This document shows, one piece after another, positions 13,546 to 23,443 of a stretch of 64,000 nt of DNA. The position numbers and the translations under genes are program-made. This stretch comes from Anaeramoeba ignava (Eukaryota > Metamonada > Anaeramoebidae). The notes under the pieces were generated by a model that worked only from the letters and a program-made list of their open reading frames with translations, was not told the origin of the DNA and ran no database searches. How positions within the stretch are numbered: position 1 is the first letter of the stretch; every line of letters starts with the position of its first letter. The stretch is taken from contig JAPDFW010000072.1 of assembly GCA_028826165.1 (NCBI GenBank), positions 1-64,000 of the forward strand, read 5' to 3'.

Positions 13546-13844
13546 TTATCTTGTTGAATTTAAAAAAATAATTTAAAAATATTCAAAATTATATTCAAAA
13601 TTATATTCAAAATTATATTCAAAATTATATTCAAAATTATATTCAAAATCGGAATTAAAATTAAAATTAAAATCAAAATCGGAATTAAATTTAAGTTTAA
13701 TTTCTTGATTCATTTTATTTTCCCAAATTTTTTTTTATCAAAAAAAAAATGTTTAAAAATTTCTTCTTTTAATTTTTTTTGAAAATTTTTCACACAAATT
13801 TGAAAAAGAAAAAAAAATGATGTGAAGTAAATTGAATAAGGAAA
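13546..13844. other. Convergent intergenic region with ATTCAAAATT repeats
   Basis: A 299-bp gap between the 3' ends of FAM32A and ARL1. It contains about eight copies of an 11-bp ATTCAAAATTAT-type unit at about 13579-13650, a few AAAATT/AAAATC hexamers and A/T homopolymers. No gene is visible. Confidence 0.6.
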
Positions 13845-15599
13845 TTATTTTTTATCCTTTAAAGTTTTTGCAAGCCATTTAAAACCATCTTGAATTCCTT
13901 CACCTTTTAAAGCAGAAGCCTTCATAATTGACCATTCTCTATCTTTGATATCATTTAATCCTAATGAATCAGATATTTCTGATGGAGTTAAACATTTTTC
14001 TACATCTTGTTTGTTTGCAAATACAAGAACTACTGCTTTTTTTAATTCTTCTTCTTTTAATAATTGTTTAAATTCATCTCCTGAAATTCCTATTCTATCT
14101 TTATCACTTGAATCAACTACATAAACTATTGCATCTACTCCTTGATAATAACATCTCCAATATGGTCTTTAATATTAATTTTAAATTTAAATTTTAATTT
14201 TAAATTATAATTTTAATTTTAATTTTAATTTTAATTTTAATTTAAATTTAATTTTAAATTATAATTTTAATTTTAATTTAATTATAATTTTAATTTTAAA
14301 TTTAATTTTAATTTTAATTTTAATTTTAATTTTAATTTTAATTTTAATTTTAATTTTAATTTTAATTTTAATTTTAATTTTAATTTTAATTTTAATTTTA
14401 ATTTTAATTTTAATTTTTAATTTTAATTTTAATATTAATTTTAATTTTAATTTTAATAATTTAGTTTTGATTTTAATATTAATTTTAATTTTAATTTTGA
14501 ATATAATTATAATTTTAATTTTAATTTTAATTTTAATTTAAATTTTAATTTTAATTTTAATATTAATTTTAATTTTAATTTAAATTTAATTTTAAATTTT
14601 AAATTTTAATTTAATTTTAATTTTAATTTTTGATTTTAATATTAATTTTAATTTTAATTTTGAATATAATTATAATTTTAATTTTAATTTTTGAATTTAA
14701 TTTTAATTTTAATTTAAATTTTAATATTAATTTTAATTTTAATTTAATTTGAATTTTAATTTTGAATATAAATTTTAATTTTAATTTTGATTTTGATTTT
14801 AATTTTAATTTTAATTTTAATTTTAATTTTAATTTTAATTTTAATTTTAATTTTAATTCCGATTTTAATTTTAATTTTAATTTTAATTTTAATTTTAATT
14901 TTAATTTTAATTTTAATTCCGATTTTAATTTTAATTTTGAATTTAATATTAATTTTAATTTTAATTTTAATTTTAATTTTAATTTTAATTTTAATTTTAA
15001 TTTTAATTTTATAAATGAATTTTAATATTGATTTTAAATTTAATTTTAATTTTAATATTAAATTTTAATTTTAATTTTAATTTTAAATTTTAATATTAAT
15101 TTTAATTTTAATTTTAATTTAATTTGAATTTGAATTTGAATTTTAATATTAATATTAATTTTGATTTAAATTTTAATTGTGAATTTAAAAGGTTATCAAC
15201 CTAATTGATTCTTGACCACCTAAATCCCAAATTTGAAATGTTATATTTTCAACAGAAACAGTTTCCATATTAAATCCAACAGCTTAAAATTTAAGAAAAA
15301 AAATTTTTTTAATTTAAACTTCGCTTTTGTTTTTCAAGATTTAAATTTGAAATAAAAAAAAATATTATTTATAAAATAATTACTTGGTGTTGTTGAAACA
15401 ATTTCTCCAATTTGAAGTTGATATAAAATTGTTGTCTAAATTTATTTTTTGTTATTAAATTTTTTTTTTATTAAAATTATTTTTTTTTTTATATTAAATT
15501 ATAAATTACTTTTCCTGCATTATCAAGTCCTAAAATTAGAACTCTAACCTTCTTTTTACCAAATAATCCACTAAAAATTTTTGAAAAGAAACCTCCCAT
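13845..15599 (-). CDS. ARL1: ARF-like small GTPase ARL1
   Basis: Golgi small GTPase of the ARF family that recruits GRIP-domain tethers. Exons on the minus strand: 15510-15599, 15384-15435, 15201-15282, 13845-14166, giving exactly 181 aa, the usual ARL1 length. It starts [14 protein letters not shown], with Gly2 for N-myristoylation. Motifs: G1 GLDNAGKT, G2 [13 protein letters not shown]3 [18 protein letters not shown]4 FANKQD, G5 [15 protein letters not shown] and DRIGIS favour ARL1 over ARF1. Introns are 74, 101 and 1034 bp. The first falls inside the P-loop, after the Lys codon (GLDNAGK/T). The third is a hexamer array. Intact. Confidence 0.96.
14167..15200. repeat. ATTTTA hexamer array filling ARL1 intron 3
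   Basis: A 1034-bp intron composed almost wholly of ATTTTA/TTTTAA units with some TTTTGA, TTTAAA and ATATTA variants. The splice sites lie at the array edges (donor GTTGATAACC, acceptor ATTAAAG on the minus strand). Open frames of (NF)n or (IL)n type inside it are artefacts. Confidence 0.92.
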
Positions 15600-15839
15600 T
15601 TTAATTATTTTTAAAAAAAAAATAAAATATAAAAGAGAAAAGAAAAGAAAAAAAAAAGTATTTTGTAAAATAAAAAAATGAAAAAAAAATGAAAAAAAAA
15701 ATAAAAAAAAATTAAAAACAAATTTTGACTAATTTTTGACTAATTTTTAATCATTTAATTTTTTTTTTTAATTAAATTTTTTTTTTGTTTTGGATCTCAA
15801 TTTTTCATTTTTCTCATTTTACTTTTTTTTTCTAAAACA

Positions 15840-18413
15840 ATGTTTTCTATGGTTTGTTTGCTTATATATTATTATTTCAATCAAAAAATCAAAATCTAAA
15901 TCAAAATTTAATTCGGATAAAAATATTTTCAATCTACCAACAACAAATTAATATCCAAATTAATATCCAAATTGATATTTAATTCAATATTTAATTCAAT
16001 TTAATATACAATTTAATATCCAAATTAATATTCAATATTCAATTCAATTCATATTCAATTCAATTCAAAATTCAATTTAATATCCAATTCAATATTTAAT
16101 TCAATTCAATATTCAATATTCAATTCAATTCAATATTCAATTCAATATTTAATTTAATTCAATATTTAATTTAATTCAATTCAATATTCAATTTAATTCA
16201 ATATTCAATTCAATTCAATATTCAATTCAATATTTAATTTAATTCAATATTCAATATTCAATTCAATATCCAATTCAATTCAATTCAATATTCAATTCAA
16301 TTCAATATTTAATATTTAATTCAATTCAATTCAATTCAATTTAATTCAATATTCAATATTCAATTCAATATCCAATTCAATTCAATTCAATTCAATATTC
16401 AATTCAATATTTAATTCAATTCAATATTTAATTCAATATTTAATTCAATATTCAATTCAATATTTAATTCAATTCAATATTCAATTTAATTCAATATTCA
16501 ATATTCAATTCAATATCCAATTCAATTCAATTCAATTCAATATTCAATTCAATTCAATATTTAATATTTAATTCAATTCAATATTCAATATTCAATTCAA
16601 TATTTAATATTCAATTCAATATTTAATATTCAATTCATATTCAATTCAATATTCAATTCAATTCAATTCAATTCAATATTTAATTCAATATTCAATATTC
16701 AATTCAATATTCAATTCAATTCAATTCAATTCAATATTTAATTCAATATTCAATATTCAATATTAAATATTCAATTCAATATTCAATTCAATATTCAATA
16801 TTCAATTTAATATTCAATTCAATATTCAATTTAATATTTAATTCAATTTAATATCCAAATTAATATTCAAATTGATATTCAAATTAATATCCAAATTAAT
16901 ATTCAAATTAATATTCAAATTAATATTTAATATTCAATTCAATATTCAATTTAATTCAATATTCAATTCAATATTTAATTTAATATTCAAATTGATATTC
17001 AATTCAATTTAATATTCAATTCAATTCAATTCAATATTCAATTCAATATTTAATATTTAATTCAATTCAATTTAATTCAATATTCAATTTAATTCAATAT
17101 TCAATATTCAATTCAATATTTAATATTCAATTTAATATTCAATATCCAATATTCAATTCAATATTTAATTCAATTCAATTCAATATTTAATATTTAATTC
17201 AATATTCAATTTAATTCAATTCAATTCAATATTTAATATTCAATTCAATTCAATTTAATTCAATATTCAATTTAATTCAATATTCAATTCAATTCAATTT
17301 AATTCAATATTCAATTCAATTCAATTCAATTCAATTCAATTTAATTCAATATTCAATTCAATATTTAATATTCAATTCAATATTTAATATTCAATTCAAT
17401 ATTCAATTCAATTCAATTCAATTCAATATTTAATTCAATATTCAATATTCAATTTAATTCAATTTAATTCAATATTTAATTTAAAATTCAATTCAATATT
17501 CAATTCAATATTTAATTCAATTTAAAATATTTAATTTAAAATTTAGCTTCATTACCTTTATTCTTTAAACGAAGATTTAATTCGTTCTCCAAGAAATCTC
17601 GATTATGATGATGAACAAATTCAACTCGATAACTTAGAATCAAATCAAATGGATTTAAATTTTGAAAATGAAAGCATTATTATTCAACCTCCAGAATTTT
17701 TAATTATAGCAATGCCTGGTTTTGGAAATGCTTTTATCAACTCGAATTATCCAAAATTAGAAAAATTAACATCAATTATTGATGTATTCATTTTTTATTT
17801 TTATTATTATTTTATTATTTTATGATTTTATGATTTATTTGATTGATTTTTTTGATTTTAAAAGAAAAACGAAAAATTTAAACAAAAAATCAACTTGTTT
17901 CAACCAGATTCAAATATTATAATCACTTTGCTAAACCAAAAAATTCCAGATGAAAAATGTCGACAATTTGTTCAATTTTTTATCAACAAAATTCAACCAA
18001 AGAAAATTATCATGTTTGACCAAATTTATTTAGAACCAACTCAATTTGAAGAACTTATTTCAAAAAAAGAAAATCAAGAATTTATCAAAATAGTTGAAAC
18101 ATCGGAACACAAGAAAATCCGAAAAGAACTCAATTTAGCTTCTCTTCCCCCACCATACTTCCTCCAGAATTTCTCTGCAAGCTTAATCACTCAGGCAGAA
18201 ATCCTCAATATCCCTTCTTGTGTCTTTGTTTCACTGCAAGAAAGACAAACACTTTCTTTTGAACCTTTTTTTGCTATTGATAAAATTTTGATTCCAATTC
18301 TTTTTCCTCAAAAAAACTTTTCTGAAATTCCCGAAAAGAAAATTAGGGAAAAATATTCAAAAGAAATTTCCAATTTTAATAGTTTTCATCCAACAAAAGA
18401 TTTTTATCTTTAA
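15840..18413 (+). CDS. PSMG1: Proteasome assembly chaperone 1 (PSMG1/PAC1)-like
   Basis: Predicted exons 15840-15851, 17547-17783 and 17865-18413 give 265 aa. Exons 2 and 3 carry the PAC1 pattern: FLIIAMPGFGNAFI (compare the PAC1 FIIAIGNNAVAF strand), LASLPPPYFLQ, then LITQAEILNIPSCVFVS and FEPFFAIDKIL, in the order seen in human PSMG1 (SLPSPFL; AAVLSYCQVWKIPAILY; VEAFKPIL). PSMG1 pairs with PSMG2 to assemble the 20S proteasome alpha-ring in the cytosol. The 12-nt first exon (MFSM) is placed by its in-phase GT and nearness to ARL1's divergent start, and is the weakest part. Intron 1 is 1.7 kb of repeat; intron 2 is 81 bp. The match is to general pattern, so moderate confidence. Confidence 0.68.
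15852..17546. repeat. AATTCAATATTC-type satellite in PSMG1-like intron 1
   Basis: From about 15930 to 17540 the sequence alternates AATTC, AATATTC, AATATTT and AATTT blocks without a strict period. Only the first 80 bp after the donor and the last 10 bp are non-repetitive. The acceptor is AAATTTAG at 17540-17546. Confidence 0.9.
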
Positions 18414-18517
18414 TTTTTGATTGAAAGAAAAAAAGAAAATAATTTTTTTTTTTACATTTTCTTGAATTCAAAATGAATGAAAAACAATCCAAAAAAATTT
18501 CTTTGTTTGTTTTTATT

Positions 18518-21091
18518 TTATTGTTTCTTTTCAAGTTCTTGTTTAATTAAAAAATCTATATTTGTTGAAAACCATTCTTTATCATCAGAATTTTTAGCAA
18601 AAATCAAATCATTTCGAAAATAAATCAAAAATCTTCCAAAAAAATAAACTTGATTATCTTTGTATTTCTTGTTTGTCGGAATAAAAGGAATACTGTTCTC
18701 TTCTGCCATTAATTGCACAACCTCTTTAAACGACAAATCATCCATATCGATCGGTTTTGTGATGATATTCTTATTGATTTCTTGATTTTGATTTGGATTT
18801 TGATTCAAATTTTCTTTTCTTTGATTTACTTTTGAAAGTATTCTTTTTTGTTCTTGAGAATAATATTCGTGAATATTTTCTGAGTTTGTAAGTGAAAGAT
18901 TCATCATTTGAAGAGAAAGATTAAAAGAAGCAGAAATGTGTTGATTTGCCAGCATTTCTGGAGAAAATAACGATTTCCAGCCTTTGAACCATTTTTGGAT
19001 CTCATCGTAATTGATTTTTTCTTTGTTTGTTGACATCCATAAACAAAGTGTTTTGTTCCATTTAGGGAAAAAATATTCTGCTAGAATTCGACAAAATTTA
19101 TCCAAATTCACTTGTTCTGAGATGATTTTTTGATATTCTAAAACACGGAGAAAAGGCTCAATTTCCTGATTTGAAGGGTTAATAGTAAGTCTTTTTTCAA
19201 GAAGAGTTTGGATACTTGGAATCACACTTTGATAGATAATTTTGCCAATATTGTGCTGATCCAAAAAAGTGATCCAAGGCTCCAAAACTGATGAGATTAT
19301 TTGCGAATCTTCAGCATGATTTGTTGCCTTTTCAAACAGAAAAATAAACTGTTTCGACAATTTAGTGCGAATTAATGGGAGAAATATTTCCAGTTGATCT
19401 TTGATATAAACAAAAAAAGGCCCAACAATATGATCCAAAAAAAACGTTGGTTTTGCCTCTTGATTTTTCTCCTCATTCATCAGATTATCCAAAGAAACAG
19501 AACTTGGATTCCATCGCTCTATTATTTCTTTTAGCGGAGGAACAACTGATTGTTCAACAAATTGCGCTTTTTGTTCAAGAGAAAATAATGGGATCCAAAT
19601 TTCAAGTAATTTTAATACGTTATTGATATTTTTCGCTTCAAACTCTTCTTTGATTGTGCGAGAAATTTTGGGAATGAAAATTTCTTGGTGCATTTTCTCA
19701 TAAACAGAATCCCCAACAATAAATGCTTTTTTCAGCTTCGTTTTGTCTGCTTGATTGATCAACCCAACAAGTGATTTGGTGTTGTTTTTTCCATCGTTTG
19801 ATTTTTCTAGTTTCTTTTTCATTTCAGGTTCCATATTTTCCAAAACATTTTGAAGAAGAAGTTCTTCGATTGTCACGTTTTGATTTTGGAGAATGGATTT
19901 CCAGCGTTCTATTGCGCGCAGAGGCTTTGTAGGCTGTGAGACCGGATCCCAATCAGCGCATTCCCTGCGAATGAACGGGAAAACCAAAGGGATAAAAAGT
20001 AATGCTAAATTAAAAGTGTAATAAGTTGAGAAATATTGTTTTTGCATTTTGGCGAAATTTTCCACCAGCAAATCGGAATAAAATCCGTTTTCATCACTAA
20101 TAATAGATTTGCATTTGCTGATAATTTCAAGCACAGCTTGTGCCTCATTGATTTGCTTTTGGATTGCCTGTTTTTTCTTGTCCAAAAAACGGAAATCTTC
20201 GTTCATTTTTTTTTGTTGATGAGAAAAAAAGTTGGTTTTGTCATAAACTTTTTGAATCTGTTTTTCGGTTAATTCAAGAATAATTCCAATATTGAATCTG
20301 AGTTCCTTTAACGAGAACCCGTCTTCATCTGCCTCCATGTTGTTTTCTTCTTGGTAACTTTGCTGGGACCATTTATAAAACGTTCTTTTATTTTCAAAAT
20401 TTTTTCCACTTTCAAAATTCCCATTTCCAAAATTATTATCATTCGAATATCCTTGATATGAAGTTGTGTTTTCATGCTGCCTGTCGAATCTTTGAGCCTC
20501 TTCAATAACATCCTTGAATGTGCGGAAATGGGGGTTGGTTTGTGACTCTTTTTTCCATAATTGAAGAGACTCGAACATGTGATGTTTGGGTTGTTTGTGT
20601 TTGCGAGTGTTTTTTTTGGAATCGAAAGAATGCGTTTTGGTTCTTTTAATTTCTTCCAATTGTTTATTCTCCAAATTATTTTGTGATTGAGTTGGTTGTT
20701 CACTTTGTTGTGGACCGAGATTTTGTCCTTGAATATATCCAAATTTTTCTAAAAATTTAAGACCAAATCCACTTGAATATTTTTGCCAATTTACGTCATT
20801 TTCAAGTTCTTCTTCTTGTTCATTCGTTTTGACTTGAAGCTCTTTCGGTTTTTTTCTTGTTTGTTTTGATTTTTTTCCGTTATCTTCATTTTGATTATTT
20901 TCTAGTTGTTTTTCTTTTATAAATGTTTGTTCTAAAGTCGGAACTATTAATTTTTCTTTTGTTTTTTTTGTATTTCTTTTTCTAAATCTTGTTCGTTGAT
21001 TTTGTTCTCCAAAAACTCCATAAATTTGATCTTCTTTTGAAGAATTTTGTTTTTCTTTATTAAATTTTGGATTATTTTGGTTAAAATTCAT
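18518..21091 (-). CDS. TFIP11: TFIP11/Ntr1-like G-patch spliceosome disassembly factor
   Basis: Single-exon protein of 857 aa, similar in length to TFIP11 (about 840). TFIP11/Ntr1 activates the helicase DHX15/Prp43 through its G-patch to take apart spliceosomes in the nucleus. Visible: a charged N-terminus, a divergent G-patch at residues 101-130 (WQKYSSGFGLKFLEKFGY, QGQNLG), a Q/K-rich linker, then the long helical GCFC-type region including WDPVSQPTKPLRAIERWKSIL. The C-terminal module at about 780-850 reads SFKEVVQLMAEENSIPFIPT, then a QVYFFGRFLIYFRNDLIFA strand pair, as in TFIP11. The start is the first ATG of the frame. Base composition is a little more GC-rich than neighbouring genes. 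Tail-to-tail with the PSMG1-like gene (104 bp apart). Confidence 0.9.
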   Translation of the reverse strand: MNFNQNNPKFNKEKQNSSKEDQIYGVFGEQNQRTRFRKRNTKKTKEKLIVPTLEQTFIKEKQLENNQNEDNGKKSKQTRKKPKELQVKTNEQEEELENDVNWQKYSSGFGLKFLEKFGYIQGQNLGPQQSEQPTQSQNNLENKQLEEIKRTKTHSFDSKKNTRKHKQPKHHMFESLQLWKKESQTNPHFRTFKDVIEEAQRFDRQHENTTSYQGYSNDNNFGNGNFESGKNFENKRTFYKWSQQSYQEENNMEADEDGFSLKELRFNIGIILELTEKQIQKVYDKTNFFSHQQKKMNEDFRFLDKKKQAIQKQINEAQAVLEIISKCKSIISDENGFYSDLLVENFAKMQKQYFSTYYTFNLALLFIPLVFPFIRRECADWDPVSQPTKPLRAIERWKSILQNQNVTIEELLLQNVLENMEPEMKKKLEKSNDGKNNTKSLVGLINQADKTKLKKAFIVGDSVYEKMHQEIFIPKISRTIKEEFEAKNINNVLKLLEIWIPLFSLEQKAQFVEQSVVPPLKEIIERWNPSSVSLDNLMNEEKNQEAKPTFFLDHIVGPFFVYIKDQLEIFLPLIRTKLSKQFIFLFEKATNHAEDSQIISSVLEPWITFLDQHNIGKIIYQSVIPSIQTLLEKRLTINPSNQEIEPFLRVLEYQKIISEQVNLDKFCRILAEYFFPKWNKTLCLWMSTNKEKINYDEIQKWFKGWKSLFSPEMLANQHISASFNLSLQMMNLSLTNSENIHEYYSQEQKRILSKVNQRKENLNQNPNQNQEINKNIITKPIDMDDLSFKEVVQLMAEENSIPFIPTNKKYKDNQVYFFGRFLIYFRNDLIFAKNSDDKEWFSTNIDFLIKQELEKKQ

Positions 21092-21290
21092 TCTAAAAAA
21101 AAAAAAGAAAAGAAAGAAGAAAAAAGAAAGAAAAATGAAAAAAAAAATTTGTGAAAAAAAAAATGTTTTTTTCTTCTTTTCTTTTGACTAAACAATATTT
21201 TTCAATTATTCTTTTTTTTTGGAAATTTTGATTTTTTGATTTTTTGATTTTTTGATTTTTTGATTTTTTGATTTTTTAATTAAATAAATT

Positions 21291-23263
21291 CTATAAATTA
21301 TTGAGAAAATCAATCAATTCTTGTTTTTGAAGTGACCAACATAAAGAATATTTCTTGATAATTTCCTCCATATTCTTGTCTTGGCGATTATCGGAATAGA
21401 TCAATACAGGAATATTAGTGTATATATCTTCTCTTAATTCCTTCAAAATTGTGTTTGCATAACTTGAACTAGTGATCACCAAAGTGAAAAATCCACTTGA
21501 AAAAAAATTGTGCATATTTTGTTGATAACACAAGCAACGATCAAGATCGCTCGCTGATTTTGAGAGATATTTAACGTGCCATTCATCCAAATGCTCTTGA
21601 ATTGAGACTGCTGTCTTCTGAGGATCAATTTGGATTAATTCTTGTTTTGTCGAAAGTGGATAATCACCAACAAAAAAAATTTTGCGATTTATTAGTTTTA
21701 AATTGTTTTCCCAAGAAACCAAACGAGTAAACTTGTCGAGAGATAAGTTTGTGGATTCGTTCATTGAGACCAAACAGAGTTTGTTGAGCAAATATCTGAA
21801 AAAACTAATGTTGGAATCCTTCAAGTGATGTGAAGCAAGCTCCCACAAGGTCTTCATAATGTACATATTCTCAGTGAAAAAAAACATCCCACCACGATAG
21901 TCGTATAGATCAAATAGGGTCTTTTTCTTCGGCTGCGTTTCCTCAATACTGTCCTCAGAATCCGAGTTCAGTGCAACTGTCGAAACTCGATTTTCCGATT
22001 CACACACCAAGTCCACAAAATGTTCGAAATCATGAACAGCCGCTTTTTTTTCCACAGAGTCCGGAGACACTTCTATTTGTTTATTGTTTTCTTGGCCGAC
22101 TTCGTTGTTGTCTGCGTTGTTCTCGTTATTTTCCTTTTTCTCAAAATCCCCATTTGGGTCATCAACTGTCAAAACTTTAAAATTGGAAAGTGATAAAGGA
22201 TATGTTTCTTGATTTTTTCTTATTCTTGCATAATCAAGCTCCTTCACACATGTAAGTTTCGATACGCAGTGTTTTCCAAATAGCTGCTCGTTATTGGAAA
22301 TCTCAAACAGTGTCGGATCAAAAAAGGCAAAAGTTGAAACAAAGTTTTTTTGATCCAACGGAAAGGTAAAAACAGAACAGAAATGGATTGCCAATTTCTC
22401 AATTTCCGTTATCCAAAAATTCTTCATCCCATTTTCTTTCAAAAATTTTTCGCAATTGAGGATTTGGGAAAAGTCAAATTCGGGCAAAAAAGGAGAAAAA
22501 TAAACAATTGTAGGAAAAACATGTTGACATTCTTTATAAAATCTATCAATCATTTTAATTGCTTTTTCGGGGGACTTTTTTGCAATCACAATTCGGAACT
22601 TTCCTTTTGGAGTGGATTTATACAAGTCTTCTATTGCGGAGTAGATGATGCTTTCCTCGATCAACTCAGAAAGAAAAACAAGGCTGATTAACTCGCTTCT
22701 GTTTGTTTGAATTACTCTCTCAAAACTCAAGTCAATTTCTTTTTCGCCGATCCACAAAATTGTGAATTTATTTTTTCTCCCCTTTTTTGCAGTAGAAAGA
22801 TATTGAGGAACCAGAGACAGTAATTCGATCACATGATAAACCGAAATATCCATTTTTGTGTTGAGAATTAGATCTGCAATATCCACTTCGGCATCCATTG
22901 TGTCTTCGTTGAAATCCCCTTTTTGACTTAGAAATTCATATAATTCTCCAATTTCTGCTTCGTTTTCTATTATTTTTTTCGTGTTAATTGGATCACATAT
23001 TAAATCCGTTAATGTTTCTAATTTTCTTTTAAATGATGTTGGTGTTGTTTCTTTTAATTTTTGGATGATCTGGAAAATTTCTTTTAATTTTTGTGAATTT
23101 TGTTTGATCTATTTAAATTTTATTTAAATTAAATTGAATAATTTTTTTAATTTTATTATTTTAATTGGTTTTTTTTTTTTTGATATCTTTTTTTAAAAAA
23201 TAAAAATTAAATTTAAAAAGTAAGAAAAAAAAATTTTTTTTTATTTACTTTTTCTTTTTGCAT
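21291..23263 (-). CDS. Unrecognised protein of about 610 aa
   Basis: The main exon 21291-23108 is open throughout; a 15-nt first exon at 23249-23263 (MQKEK) joins it in phase across a 140-bp intron (GTAAAT...AAATAG), giving about 610 aa. I do not recognise the family. Visible: an N-terminal helical stretch (KLETLTDLICDP), alternating hydrophobic strands and helices (FTILWIGE, KFRIVIAKKSPEKA, FPTIVYFSPF), an acidic Asn/Glu-rich insert near residues 320-380 that looks disordered, and a C-terminal alpha/beta block (FFTLVITSSSYAN, NIPVLIYSDNRQD) resembling a receiver- or Rossmann-like fold. The first half is faintly like a Sec1/Munc18 protein, but I see no decisive motif. Codon use is less AT-extreme than its neighbours, as in the adjacent TFIP11 gene. 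Confidence 0.7.
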
Positions 23264-23443
23264 ATTTTTTTTCAATTAAATTTAATAAAAAAATTAAAAA
23301 TTAAAAATAAAAAATAGGATTAGAGAAGAAGAAGAAAGAGAAAAAATTATTAAGCAAAGAAAGATAAAAAAAATGAAAATTCAAAAAGAAAAAAAATTTT
23401 TTTTTATTTAAATTTTTTTTTTTTCTTTCTTTCTTTTTTTCTC

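Noticed and set aside
14762-15025. (NF)n and (IL)n open frames
   Set aside because: Hexamer repeat inside ARL1 intron 3; no start context, homology or codon variety.
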